A stretch of 64,000 nucleotides of DNA, taken from the NCBI GenBank assembly GCA_963824195.1, contig CAWGOJ010000005.1, positions 62,001-126,000 of the forward strand, read 5' to 3'. The translations under genes and the position numbers were made by a program. Positions within the stretch are counted from its first letter, which is position 1. Each line of letters opens with the position of its first letter. This DNA is from Bog-473 sp963824195 (GTDB lineage: Bacteria; Actinomycetota; Acidimicrobiia; Acidimicrobiales; RAAP-2). The notes under the pieces are model-generated. The model saw only the letters and a program-made list of their open reading frames with translations, was not told the DNA's origin and made no database searches. Below are positions 45,008 to 54,807 of the stretch, piece by piece.

Positions 45008-45274
45008 ATGGTCACCAAACGCTCCGTCTCACTCGACGACGAGGTGGCATCGTCCGTTGAGGAGGCAGCCAAGCAGGACGGGGTCTCCTTCAGCGCCTGG
45101 CTCTCGTCGGCGGCCGAGAAGCAGTTGCGCGTGCGTCAGGGCCTGCGTGGCGTCGCCGCGTGGGAGGGCGAGACGGGCTCGCTCAGCGCGGAGGAACTCG
45201 CTGCGGGTGAGGCCCTCCTGGCCCGCCTTCGCTCGGGCGTGTCCGGCGTGGCATCACGCGTCCGCCGGCGGTGA
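45008..45274 (+). CDS. Ribbon-helix-helix (CopG/VapB-like) antitoxin
   Basis: 88 residues. The N-terminal about 42 residues, KRSVSLDDEVASSVEEAAKQDGVSFSAWLSSAAEKQL, have the strand-helix-helix pattern of RHH DNA-binding antitoxins. The C-terminal half (SLSAEELAAGEALLARL) is the expected flexible toxin-binding part. The stop overlaps the toxin start by GTGA, as in typical TA operons. An imperfect palindrome covers its promoter. Confidence 0.8.
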   Translation: MVTKRSVSLDDEVASSVEEAAKQDGVSFSAWLSSAAEKQLRVRQGLRGVAAWEGETGSLSAEELAAGEALLARLRSGVSGVASRVRRR

Positions 45275-45669
45275 GCGCCAACCGCCGCGAGGGGCTCGTC
45301 TACGGGCTCGGTGCACTGCATGCGGCGGCGAGAGGTGACCGCATGATGTGGGCGCTGCACCGGGCCGCACTCTCGAACGGCATCGTCCCGGTGATCCCGG
45401 CCGTGGCCGTGGCCGAGGGGTACCGGACCGAGGCGCGCAGTGACCGGATCGGTGAGTTGCTGGCCGGGACCGAGGTCGAGCCCTTCAGCGGGGAGGCGGC
45501 CCGCCGCTCGGGTGAGCTCGCGGCGCGATGCGACACGTCGGACCTGAGCGTCGTGGCGGTCGTGGAGCTGGCCGAGAGGCGTAACTGCGCGGTGGTCACG
45601 CAGCGCCAGACCGTCCTGCGCACGGCGGCGTCGCTGCTCGGCCACGAGCTCGTCCTCTACGCCGTGTGA
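45271..45669 (+). CDS. VapC-like PIN-domain protein with degenerate active site
   Basis: 132 residues with the general layout of actinobacterial VapC toxins: LVYGLGALHAAARGDRMMWALHRAAL, GIVPVIPAVAVAEGYR, RIGELLAGTEVEPFSGEAARRSGELAARCDTSD, and NCAVVTQRQTVLRTAA. By alignment from memory, the usual LDTGAL Asp is Gly12, Glu49 is retained, Asp91 of TSD is retained, the Asp of DA is replaced by Val94, and the Asp of TSD-P near the end is Arg112. It may therefore be an inactive or altered toxin. It is coupled to the upstream antitoxin. Confidence 0.75.
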   Translation: MSANRREGLVYGLGALHAAARGDRMMWALHRAALSNGIVPVIPAVAVAEGYRTEARSDRIGELLAGTEVEPFSGEAARRSGELAARCDTSDLSVVAVVELAERRNCAVVTQRQTVLRTAASLLGHELVLYAV

Positions 45670-45679
45670 GAGTCGGGTC

Positions 45680-45961
45680 GTGGGCCGTGCACTGAGGAAG
45701 TCGTTCGAGGCGGTCCTGGCGAAGAGCCCCTCGAAGGGCGGCTGGACCTATGTCGTGATGCCCGGCTCGGCGGCCTTCTTCGGGACGCGGGGCCTCGTCA
45801 AGGTGCGCGGCACGGTCGACGGGGTCCGCTTCGAGAGCTCGTTCATGGCCCTCGGGGACGGCACGCACAAGCTGCCCATCAAGGCGGACATCCGCCGCGC
45901 CGTCGGCAAGGAAGCCGGCGCGACGGTCCGGATCCGCCTCACCGAGCGCCTCGACGGCTGA
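45680..45961 (+). CDS. DUF1905 domain protein
   Basis: A 93-residue small beta-rich protein: KSFEAVLAKSPSKGGWTYVVMPGSAAFFGTRGLVKVRGTVDG, then FESSFMALGDGTHKLPIKADIRRAVGKEAGATVRIRL. This matches DUF1905, a widespread domain of unknown function. The GTG start is 10 bp after the toxin-like gene; cotranscription is possible. Confidence 0.85.
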   Translation: MGRALRKSFEAVLAKSPSKGGWTYVVMPGSAAFFGTRGLVKVRGTVDGVRFESSFMALGDGTHKLPIKADIRRAVGKEAGATVRIRLTERLDG

Positions 45962-45964
45962 AGC

Positions 45965-46156
45965 TCAGCGACCCGAGCCCCCGGAGAAGCGGCGCAGGCG
46001 TCGCAGCGCCCCCCCGAGGGCGCGTTCGACCGCGATGAGCTCGTGCGCCATGTCCTCGTCACCGCTCGCAAGCGCGCCCTCCGCCATGGCGGTGACCCGC
46101 TCGTGCAGCTCGGCGAGGGTGGAGGACAGGGACGAGATCTCGGCGGCGGATGACAT
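45965..46156 (-). CDS. Small conserved-looking helical protein
   Basis: 63 residues, mostly helical: SAAEISSLSSTLAELHERVTAMAEGALASGDEDMAHELIAVERALGGALRRLRRF. The heptad-like hydrophobic pattern suggests a short coiled coil or helical hairpin. Similar small proteins occur in actinobacteria next to cell-division or metabolic genes; no function is known. It is divergent from hisD and ends 3 bp from the DUF1905 stop. Confidence 0.65.
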   Translation of the reverse strand: MSSAAEISSLSSTLAELHERVTAMAEGALASGDEDMAHELIAVERALGGALRRLRRFSGGSGR

Positions 46157-46240
46157 CCCGCGATGATGGCCGATCGTGGATGGCCCGTCGCCCGCTCCCC
46201 TCGCGCTCCGGGCATGGAAAGGCCCCGTGGGGTCCGCCGG

Positions 46241-46246
46241 TAGCCT
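46241..46246 (+). promoter_or_regulatory. Probable -10 box of the his operon
   Basis: TAGCCT, the same hexamer as at rel, ends 9 nt before the hisD ATG at 46256. Any 5' leader would be only 2-3 nt, leaving no room for a T-box or leader-peptide attenuator. Confidence 0.45.
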
Positions 46247-46255
46247 TGAGACCTC

Positions 46256-47581
46256 ATGTCCCTCCGCGTCCTGGACCTGCGCGGCACGAAGCCGCCGTTC
46301 GACACCGCTCTGCCGCGGCCTTCGGCGCCGGGTGCCGACGTCCACGACGCGGTGGCGCGGATCCTCCTGGAGGTGCGCACCGAGGGCGACCGCGCCGTCG
46401 TCCGTCACACGGCGGAGCTGGACACGGTCGACGTGTCCGATGGCCTGCGGGTCCCCGCCGACGAGATCGAGAAAGCCCGCGCCTCTGCCGACCCCGACCT
46501 GTCCAAGGCCTTGGAGGTGGCGTTCGATCGCATCGTGGCCTACCACGCGCACGAGGGAGTGCCGCCCGGAGACCTGGTCGACGGCGGCATCGCGGTGGGG
46601 CACCTCACGCGGGCCGTCGGGCGCGCCGGCATGTACGCGCCGGGCGGCCGGGCGCGCTACCCCTCGACCGTCCTCATGTGCGCCGCGCCGGCTCGGGTGG
46701 CCGGCGTGGGGAGCCTCGCGCTGTGCGTGCCCCCGGCGTCCGACGGCAGGGTGGACGCCGCCACGCTGTGCGCGGCGTCCATCGCCGGAGTGGACGAGGT
46801 GTACCGGATAGGGGGAGCGCAGGCGATCGCCGCCATGGCCTACGGGACACGCAGCGTGCCCGCGGTCGACGTCATCGCCGGGCCCGGCAATGCCTACGTC
46901 GCCGAGGCCAAGCGCCAGGTGTCGGGTGTCGTCGGCGTGGCGTCGGCCTTCGCCGGGCCCTCCGAGATCGTCGTCGTGGCCGGCCCGGACACGCCCGCGG
47001 CGTTCGCCGCCGTCGACCTCGTGGTGCAGGCCGAGCACGGGCCGGACGGCCTGGCCTGGCTGGTCTGCTGGGATGCGTCCCTCGCCGAGGCGGTCTCGGC
47101 CGAGGTGGATCGCATCGTGGCCGGGTCGAGCCGGCGGGCCGACCTGGAGGCGACCCTGGGGACGTCGGGGATCACGTGCCTGGTCGACGGGCCGGAACAC
47201 GCGCTGGCGGTGGCGAACACGATCGCCCCCGAGCACCTGCAGCTGATGGTTCCCGAGGCGGAGGGCCTGGCGATGCTGCCGCTCGTGCAGAACGCGGGCG
47301 CCGTGTTCATCGGCGACTGGTCACCAGCGAGCATGGGGGACTACATCGCAGGGCCCAACCACGTGCTCCCCACGAACAGGACGGCCCGCTTCGCGTCGGC
47401 GCTGCGAGCCGATGACTTCCGCAAGCACCTGCACGCCGTCCGGGTGACTCCGGAGGCGCTGCGGACGCTCGGGCCGCTCGTGATCACGCTGGCCGAGACC
47501 GAAGGGCTGCCCGCCCACGCCGATTCGGTGCGGCGGCGCCTGGCCGCGCTCGGCGAGCTCGGCGAAGGGTCCACGACATGA
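46256..47581 (+). CDS. hisD: Histidinol dehydrogenase
   Basis: A 441-residue zinc enzyme oxidising L-histidinol to L-histidine in two NAD-dependent steps. Motifs include GRAGMYAPGGRARYPSTVLM, VYRIGGAQAIAAMAYGT, DVIAGPGNAYVAEAKRQV, AFAGPSEIVVVAGP and IAPEHLQLMVPEA with the catalytic Glu-His pair. AGAVFIGDWSPASMGDYIAGPNHVLPT follows. It is the first gene of the his operon; its stop overlaps hisC by ATGA. Confidence 0.97.
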   Translation: MSLRVLDLRGTKPPFDTALPRPSAPGADVHDAVARILLEVRTEGDRAVVRHTAELDTVDVSDGLRVPADEIEKARASADPDLSKALEVAFDRIVAYHAHEGVPPGDLVDGGIAVGHLTRAVGRAGMYAPGGRARYPSTVLMCAAPARVAGVGSLALCVPPASDGRVDAATLCAASIAGVDEVYRIGGAQAIAAMAYGTRSVPAVDVIAGPGNAYVAEAKRQVSGVVGVASAFAGPSEIVVVAGPDTPAAFAAVDLVVQAEHGPDGLAWLVCWDASLAEAVSAEVDRIVAGSSRRADLEATLGTSGITCLVDGPEHALAVANTIAPEHLQLMVPEAEGLAMLPLVQNAGAVFIGDWSPASMGDYIAGPNHVLPTNRTARFASALRADDFRKHLHAVRVTPEALRTLGPLVITLAETEGLPAHADSVRRRLAALGELGEGSTT

Positions 47582-48642
47582 GCGCCGTGCCGCCCGTGCG
47601 CCCGGACCTGGACCTGGCCGAGGGTTATCACTCGCCCCAGGTCGAGGCCGAGGTGCGCCTCAACACGAACGAGTCACCCTTCCCGCCCCCCGACGCGTGG
47701 CGCGAGGAGCTGCTGGCGGCATTGGAGGAGGTGTCGTTCAACCGTTACCCCGACCGGCCGGCCACGGAGTTGCGGCAGGCCGTGGCGCAATTGCACGGGG
47801 TCTCGCACGACGAGGTCTTCTGTGCCAACGGGTCGAACGAAGTCCTCCAGTGCCTGCTGCTGGCCTTCGGCGGGCCTGGGCGCCGTGCCCTGGTGTTCGA
47901 GCCCACCTATGCCCTGCACTCGCACATCTCGCGCATCACGGGGACCGAGGTGGTCGAGGGGTCACGCGACGACGACTTCCAGATCGATCCGAGTGACGCG
48001 GAGGCCGTCCTGGCGGCGGAGGAGCCGGACGTGACGTTCCTCTGCTCGCCCAACAACCCGACCGGGCGCGCCGAGCCGCCCGAGACCGTCGCCGTCGTCT
48101 GCGCGGCGGCACCGGGCCTCGTCATCGTCGACGAGGCCTACGGGCAATTCTCCCCGTCCTCCGCGCTCGAGCTGCGCGGCCCGGCCGAGGCCGGGCTGGT
48201 CGTCACCCGCACGTTCTCCAAGACCTGGGCCATGGCCGGCGCACGACTGGGCTACCTGGTGGCCGACCCGGCCGTCGTGACTGCCTGCGAGGCGGTCGTG
48301 CTGCCGTACCACCTGTCGGCGCAGACTCAGCTGGCGGGCCTCCTCGCGCTGCGGCACACGGCCGAGATGGAGGCGCGGGTGGCCCGCATCTCGGAGGAAC
48401 GGGGGCGGGTCGCCGTCGCCCTGGGCGACCTGCCCGTGGACAGCTGGCCCTCCGACGCGAACTTCATCCTGTTCCGCCCTCGCGACCGGGACGCCGACGA
48501 CGTCTGGCGCTCGCTGCTCGCCCAGTCCATCCTGATCCGCAACTGTGCGAGCTGGGACGGTCTGCGGGGCTGCCTGCGCGTCACCATTGGGACCCCCGAC
48601 GAGAACGACCGCTTCCTCCACGCCTTGAAGGAGAGCCTGTGA
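47578..48642 (+). CDS. hisC: Histidinol-phosphate aminotransferase
   Basis: A 354-residue fold-type I PLP enzyme that makes histidinol phosphate from imidazole acetol phosphate and glutamate. It shows RLNTNESPFPPP, NRYPDRPATELRQAVA, CANGSNEVLQCLLLAFG, LCSPNNPTGRAE, VIVDEAYGQFSP and the PLP Lys in TFSKTWAMAGARLGYL. IRNCASWDGLRGCLRVTIG is at the end. Starts and stops overlap hisD and hisB. Confidence 0.96.
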   Translation: MSAVPPVRPDLDLAEGYHSPQVEAEVRLNTNESPFPPPDAWREELLAALEEVSFNRYPDRPATELRQAVAQLHGVSHDEVFCANGSNEVLQCLLLAFGGPGRRALVFEPTYALHSHISRITGTEVVEGSRDDDFQIDPSDAEAVLAAEEPDVTFLCSPNNPTGRAEPPETVAVVCAAAPGLVIVDEAYGQFSPSSALELRGPAEAGLVVTRTFSKTWAMAGARLGYLVADPAVVTACEAVVLPYHLSAQTQLAGLLALRHTAEMEARVARISEERGRVAVALGDLPVDSWPSDANFILFRPRDRDADDVWRSLLAQSILIRNCASWDGLRGCLRVTIGTPDENDRFLHALKESL

Positions 48643-49241
48643 CCAGCGCCCCGCGACGCGCCACCAAGCAGCGCGCCACCAAGGAGACGACCATTGACGC
48701 GACGCTTGTGGTCGACGGCACGGGCCGGACGGAGGTGTCGACCGGCCTACCCTTCTTCGACCACATGCTGGACCAGCTGGGCCGCCACGCCTCGTTCGAC
48801 CTGTCTGTCGACGCCACCGGCGACCTGCACGTCGACGCGCACCACACGGTCGAGGACGTGGGCATCGTCCTGGGCGGCTGCCTGGCCGAGGCCCTGGGCG
48901 ACAAGGTAGGCATCCGGCGCTTCGCGTCCATGCTGGTGCCGCTGGACGAGGCGCTGATACAGGTCGCGGTCGACATCTCGGGCCGCCCGTACCTGGCCTA
49001 TGGGCTCGAATTCGCCCCCGACACGCCGGGATTGGGCATGCCGCCATTCGACCCCCAGCTGGCCGAGGAGTTCTGGCGCGCCTTCGTCACCGCGGCGAAC
49101 CTGACGCTCCATGTCCACCGGTTCGCGGGGAAGAACACGCACCACATGTTGGAGGCCAGCTTCAAGGGCGTGGCCCGATGCCTGCGCGACGCGGTGCGGA
49201 TAGAGGGAGGTGGCATTCCCTCGACGAAGGGCAGCCTGTGA
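48639..49241 (+). CDS. hisB: Imidazoleglycerol-phosphate dehydratase
   Basis: A 200-residue monofunctional dehydratase converting IGP to imidazole acetol phosphate. Metal-binding motifs are FFDHMLDQLGRHASFDL, DAHHTVEDVGI, NTHHMLEASFKGVARCLRDAV, and SGRPYLAYG in between. It lacks the phosphatase domain of the enterobacterial enzyme. The GTG start overlaps the hisC stop and it is coupled to hisH. Confidence 0.97.
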   Translation: MTSAPRRATKQRATKETTIDATLVVDGTGRTEVSTGLPFFDHMLDQLGRHASFDLSVDATGDLHVDAHHTVEDVGIVLGGCLAEALGDKVGIRRFASMLVPLDEALIQVAVDISGRPYLAYGLEFAPDTPGLGMPPFDPQLAEEFWRAFVTAANLTLHVHRFAGKNTHHMLEASFKGVARCLRDAVRIEGGGIPSTKGSL

Positions 49242-49864
49242 CGGGAGGTCCGCGCATCGCTGTCCTCGACTACGGCATCGGCAACCTCCGCTCGGCCGAG
49301 AAGGCGCTGCAGCACGTCGGCGCGGCGGCGCGCCTGGTGACCGATCCGGCGTCGGTGGAGGCGGCTGATGCCGTCGTCCTGCCGGGGGTCGGCGCGTTCG
49401 GGGCGTGTGCGCGCGCGCTGCGGGACAGCGGGCTCGAGGGTGCGGCTCGGTCGGCCGTGGCGGCGGGCGTACCGTTCTTCGGGGTGTGCGTGGGCTTCCA
49501 ACTCCTCTACGAGAGCTCGGTGGAGAGCCCGGGTGCGAAGGGTCTGGGCATCTTCGGCGGCGCCGTCTCGCCGCTGCCGCCCGGGGTGAAGCACCCGCAG
49601 ATGCAGTGGAACACGCTGGAGGTGCGCGGCGAGGGCGAGCCGGTGCCCCTGCACGGGCTGGGCCGGCGCCCATGGGTGTACTTCGTGCACTCCTTTGCCC
49701 CACCGATCGGAGCGGAGACGGTCGCCGTCTGCGACTACGGGGGACCCGTCGCCGCGCTGGTCACACGAGGGACGCTGTGGGGCGCGCAGTTCCACCCCGA
49801 GAAGTCGGGTGCCACCGGGCTGGCGCTGCTGGCGAACTTCGTGGCGCTCGCGGCGGCGGCGTGA
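49238..49864 (+). CDS. hisH: Imidazole glycerol phosphate synthase, glutaminase subunit
   Basis: A 208-residue class I glutamine amidotransferase that feeds ammonia to HisF. The nucleophile Cys is in FFGVCVGFQLLYESS (commonly GICLGMQ), and the His/Glu of the triad are in GAQFHPEKSG. It begins AVLDYGIGNLRSAEKAL. The GTG at 49238 overlaps the hisB stop, and the stop shares one base with the hisA ATG. Confidence 0.96.
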   Translation: MTGGPRIAVLDYGIGNLRSAEKALQHVGAAARLVTDPASVEAADAVVLPGVGAFGACARALRDSGLEGAARSAVAAGVPFFGVCVGFQLLYESSVESPGAKGLGIFGGAVSPLPPGVKHPQMQWNTLEVRGEGEPVPLHGLGRRPWVYFVHSFAPPIGAETVAVCDYGGPVAALVTRGTLWGAQFHPEKSGATGLALLANFVALAAAA

Positions 49865-50622
49865 TGGATCTGCTCCCTGCCATAGACCTCCGCGCCGGGA
49901 CGGCCGTCCGGCTCACCCAGGGCGACTTCGACCGCGAGGCGCGCTACGGGGACCCCGCCGAGCTGGCGGCGCGCTATATCGCGGGAGGCGCCCGCTGGAT
50001 CCACGTCGTCGACCTCGACGCGGCCCGCACCGGGGTGCCGCACGAGCGCGCCGCACTGGCCGAGATCGTCCGCCTGGCCACCGGTGCCTCCGTGCGCGTG
50101 CAGGCGGGCGGGGGCATCCGGTCGGAGGACGTCGCCGAGGAGCTGCTCGGGACGGGCGTCGCCCGCGTGGTGCTGGGTACCGCCGCGCTCGAGGAGCCGG
50201 CGCTGGCCGGGCGCTGTGCCCGGCGCTGGCCCGGGCGTGTCGCGGTCGGCCTGGACTACCGGATCGGGGAGGACGGGGTGGCCGAGGCCCAGGCGCAAGG
50301 CTGGCTGGCGGGCTCGGGCCGCGCTCTGAGCGAGCTGCTGGCCCTGTGGGAGGGTGAGCCCATCGCCGCGGTGGTCGCGACGGCGGTGGCCCGCGACGGG
50401 ATGCTCTCCGGGCCCGACCTGAGCGGGCTCGAGGCGCTGCTGGCGGCCACCGCCCTGCCCGTGGTGGCGTCGGGGGGCGTGTCGGCGACGGGTGACCTCG
50501 CCGACCTGGCCCGGCTGCGGGTTGGCGGGCACGCGCTGGCGGGCGCCATCGTCGGAAGGGCGCTGGTCGAGGGATGCTTCGACGTGGAGGAGGGGTTGGC
50601 CGCGTGCGCAGCGTCCGCCTGA
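49864..50622 (+). CDS. hisA: ProFAR isomerase HisA (possibly bifunctional PriA)
   Basis: A 252-residue (beta-alpha)8 barrel isomerase of histidine synthesis. It shows LLPAIDLRAGTAVRLTQGDF with the first catalytic Asp, WIHVVDLDAARTG, VQAGGGIRSEDVAEELL, GLDYR with the central Asp, ARDGMLSGPDL and PVVASGGVSATGDL. The strand-6 motif, usually T-D-x-x-[RK]-D-G-T, reads TAVARDGM here. In actinobacteria HisA often also replaces TrpF (PriA); trpE follows downstream and no trpF is seen in the window, but bifunctionality is only inferred. Confidence 0.93.
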   Translation: MDLLPAIDLRAGTAVRLTQGDFDREARYGDPAELAARYIAGGARWIHVVDLDAARTGVPHERAALAEIVRLATGASVRVQAGGGIRSEDVAEELLGTGVARVVLGTAALEEPALAGRCARRWPGRVAVGLDYRIGEDGVAEAQAQGWLAGSGRALSELLALWEGEPIAAVVATAVARDGMLSGPDLSGLEALLAATALPVVASGGVSATGDLADLARLRVGGHALAGAIVGRALVEGCFDVEEGLAACAASA

Positions 50623-51368
50623 TCCCCTGCCTCGACGTCACCGACGGCCGTGTCGTCAAGGGTGTGCGCTTCGTCGACCTCACCGACGAGGGCGACCCGG
50701 TCGAGCTGGCGGAGCGCTACGACGCCGAGGGGGCCGACGAGATCACGTTCCTCGACATCACCGCGTCCTCCGACGGACGCGACACCATGGTCTCGGTCGT
50801 CGCGCGCACCGCGGAGCAGGTGTTCATCCCCTTGACGGTCGGGGGTGGTGTCCGGTTGGCCGAGGATGCACGCCGCCTCCTCCGGGCCGGGGCGGACAAG
50901 GTCGCGGTGAACACCGCCGCAGTGGAGCGACCTGGGCTGGTGCGGGACATCGCGGACGAGTTCGGCGGCCAGTGCGCCGTCGTCGCCGTCGACGCCCGCG
51001 CCCGGGTGGGAGGCGACGGCTGGGAGGTGTACACGCACGGCGGCCGGACGCCGACGGGGCGCGACGTCGTGGCGTGGGCGGTGGAGTGCGCCGCCAACGG
51101 GGCGGGCGAGATCCTGCTCACCTCCATGGACCGCGACGGGACGAGGGACGGCTTCGACTTGGCACTGACGAGGGCCGTGGTGGACGCGGTGGAGATCCCG
51201 GTGGTGGCGTCGGGTGGCGTCGGCCGGCTGCAGGACCTGGTGGACGGTGCCCTCGAGGGCGGCGCCGACGCCGTGCTCGCGGCCTCCATCTTCCACCGCC
51301 GTGAGTTCACCATCGGCGAGGCCAAGGCCTACATGGCCGAGCGGGGGGTCGTCGTCCGCCCCCTGTGA
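50604..51368 (+). CDS. hisF: Imidazole glycerol phosphate synthase, cyclase subunit
   Basis: A 254-residue barrel that joins PRFAR with ammonia from HisH to give IGP and AICAR. The N-terminus RLIPCLDVTDGRVVKGVRF contains the catalytic Asp (D11 equivalent). EITFLDITASSDGRDT, PLTVGGGVR, CAVVAVDARA, GEILLTSMDRDGTRDGFDL (second Asp) and ASGGVG follow. AGGAGG upstream supports GTG 50604, giving a 19-bp overlap with hisA. Confidence 0.96.
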   Translation: MRSVRLIPCLDVTDGRVVKGVRFVDLTDEGDPVELAERYDAEGADEITFLDITASSDGRDTMVSVVARTAEQVFIPLTVGGGVRLAEDARRLLRAGADKVAVNTAAVERPGLVRDIADEFGGQCAVVAVDARARVGGDGWEVYTHGGRTPTGRDVVAWAVECAANGAGEILLTSMDRDGTRDGFDLALTRAVVDAVEIPVVASGGVGRLQDLVDGALEGGADAVLAASIFHRREFTIGEAKAYMAERGVVVRPL

Positions 51369-51400
51369 CCCCCCTGACCTGGAAGGGCGCCCTCGTGCGG

Positions 51401-51406
51401 TACCGT
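51401..51406 (+). promoter_or_regulatory. Probable internal leaderless -10 box of the GroES-like gene
   Basis: TACCGT ends 6 nt before GTG 51413. It would let the GroES-like gene and the hisI-trpE-ygfZ tail be transcribed apart from the upstream his genes. Confidence 0.45.
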
Positions 51407-51412
51407 GCCAGG

Positions 51413-51781
51413 GTGCCCACCTCGACGACGAAGAACGGGACAGAGCAGGCCAAGGCCGCCGCAACGGAGGACAAGCAGCCGATCTCGGTGCTCTTCGACC
51501 GCGTCATGGTCCAGATCTCGCCGACCGACGGCGAGCGGCGCTCGCGTGCCGGCATCCTGATCCCGGCCACGGCCCAGATCACCCGGCGCCTGACCTGGGC
51601 CGAGGCGGTTGCGGTCGGACCCCACGTCCGGACGGTCAAGGTGGGCGACACCGTCCTGTTCAACCCCGAGGACCGCTTCGAGGTCGAGGTGCACGGCGAG
51701 GAGTACGTGATTCTGCGCGAGCGGGACATCCACGCCATCGCCTCCCCCCGCAACGACAGCGGCACGGGGCTCTACCTTTGA
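51413..51781 (+). CDS. GroES-like co-chaperonin (Cpn10) family protein
   Basis: 122 residues with a Cpn10 fold pattern: SVLFDRVMVQISPTDGERRSRAGILIPATAQ (strand 1 plus mobile-loop-like AGILI), WAEAVAVGPHVRTVKVGDTVLFNPEDRFEVEVHGEEYVILRERDIHAI. A lysine/alanine-rich N-terminal extension of about 25 residues precedes it. It lies alone inside the his operon, not beside groEL, so it may be a second, specialised paralogue. Its TGA overlaps the likely TTG start of hisI. Confidence 0.82.
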   Translation: MPTSTTKNGTEQAKAAATEDKQPISVLFDRVMVQISPTDGERRSRAGILIPATAQITRRLTWAEAVAVGPHVRTVKVGDTVLFNPEDRFEVEVHGEEYVILRERDIHAIASPRNDSGTGLYL

Positions 51782-52193
51782 GCGGTCCCGGGGCCGGGGC
51801 CACCGAGGCCTCCGCCGTTCCCGAGGGCGTGGCGCTCACGGTCGACGAGGACCTGGTGCGCGCCGTCGACTTCTCCAAGGCCGACGGCCTGGTGCCGGCG
51901 ATCGTGCAGGACGCCACCGACGGGACGGTGCTGACCGTGGCCTACATGGACGCCGAGGCGCTGCGACGCACTCTCGCGTCGGGGCGTTCGTGGTTCTACA
52001 GCCGCAGCCGCAAGGAGTACTGGCAGAAGGGCGAGACCTCGGGGGACCGACAGTATGTGCGCGAGGTGCGCATCGACTGCGATGGCGACGCGCTCGTGGT
52101 GCTGGTGGACCAGCACGGCCGCGGGGCGTGCCACACCGGGGAGCGGTCGTGCTTCTACCGGTCCATCGGGACCGGCCCGGGGGTGCCCGCGCC

Positions 52194-52197
<4 letters not shown>
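51778..52197 (+). CDS. hisI: Phosphoribosyl-AMP cyclohydrolase
   Basis: A 139-residue zinc enzyme that opens the adenine ring of PR-AMP in step three of histidine synthesis. It contains VPAIVQDATDGTVLTVAYMDAEALRRTL, GRSWFYSRSRKEYWQKGETSGD (zinc/magnesium motif region), VLVDQHGRGACHTGERSCFYR with conserved cysteines. The start is probably TTG 51778 overlapping the previous stop (TTGA); GTG 51829 is an alternative. No hisE domain is fused. Confidence 0.94.
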
Positions 52198-53761
<1,564 letters not shown>

Positions 53762-53765
<4 letters not shown>

Positions 53766-54790
53766 GCGGCCTGGACGCGGAGACGGCCGCTCTGCGTCAC
53801 GGGGCCGGCGCCTTCCGCTCGTCCCGCGACGTGCTGGCGGTGCGCGGGCCGGACGCGGAGGCGTACCTGCAGGGCCAACTGAGCCAGGACGTGGCCGCCC
53901 TGGCGGTGGGTGGCGCGGCCGATTCGCTCCTGCTCGAGCCCGACGGGAAGCTGTCCGCCCTGCTGCGGGTGACCCGAACTGACGGGCAGGGCTTCGTGCT
54001 CGACGTCGACGCGGGCTACGGCGAGGCGGTGGCGGCGCGGCTGCGTCGCTTCCTGCTGCGCTCCAAGGTGGAGATGGAGAAGCTGGCGTGGCGCTGCCTG
54101 TCCCTGCGTGGCCCGGCGGTCGGCGAGGCGGCCGCCGGGCTGCTGGCGGTCCTGGCCGAGCGCGGTGTCCTGGCGCTGCCCTTCGAGTGGAACGGCTGGG
54201 AAGGGATTGACCTGCTCGGCTCCGAGGACGTCGTGCTCGGAGCGGAGGCTGCGGAGCTCCCTGCCGGACTGGTGGCGTGCGGCCCGGCAGCCGTGGAGGC
54301 CTGCCGCATCGTTGCGGGGATCCCTGCCATGGGGACCGAGTTGACGGGCAAGACCATCGCCGCCGAGGCCGGGCTGGTCGAGCGCACAGTGAGCTTCACC
54401 AAGGGTTGCTACACGGGGCAGGAGCTCGTGGCGCGGATCGACTCGCGGGGCTCCAACGTGGCGCGGCGCCTGGTCGGAGTGGTGGCTCCTCCGGGTTCGG
54501 CCGACGGCGACGGCGGGAGCGCTGCACTGGCTCGCGGCATGACGCTGCACGCCGGGGAGGCACCCGCGGGCGATGGCGCGGCGGACGACAAGGTCGCCGG
54601 CACCGTCACCTCCGCGGCATGGAGCGCGGAGCTGAGGGCGTGGGTCGCGCTCGGGTACCTGCACCGCAGCGTCGGGGCCCCTGGGCCCATCCGGGTGCGC
54701 TCGGGTGACGGCGTCGGCGGGTCGCGCCCGGCACGCGTCGAGCTGCTGCCGCTCGTCGGGGCGCCGGCGGCCGGCGCCGAGTCCGGCTGA
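53762..54790 (+). CDS. ygfZ: Folate-binding protein YgfZ (GcvT-like)
   Basis: A 342-residue tetrahydrofolate-binding protein linked to Fe-S cluster enzyme maintenance. The diagnostic signature K-G-C-Y-x-G-Q-E is present in SFTKGCYTGQELVARIDSRG. An N-terminal GcvT-like fold contains VLAVRGPDAEAYLQGQLSQDV. It is translationally coupled to trpE (GTGA). A glycine-cleavage T-protein is less likely because of the KGCYTGQE signature. Confidence 0.92.
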
Positions 54791-54807
54791 GAGGCACCGC
54801 CGTACCG

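Noticed and set aside
46160..46255. T-box or leader-peptide attenuator before hisD
   Set aside because: The likely -10 box is 9 nt from the hisD ATG, leaving essentially no leader; no His-codon run is present upstream.
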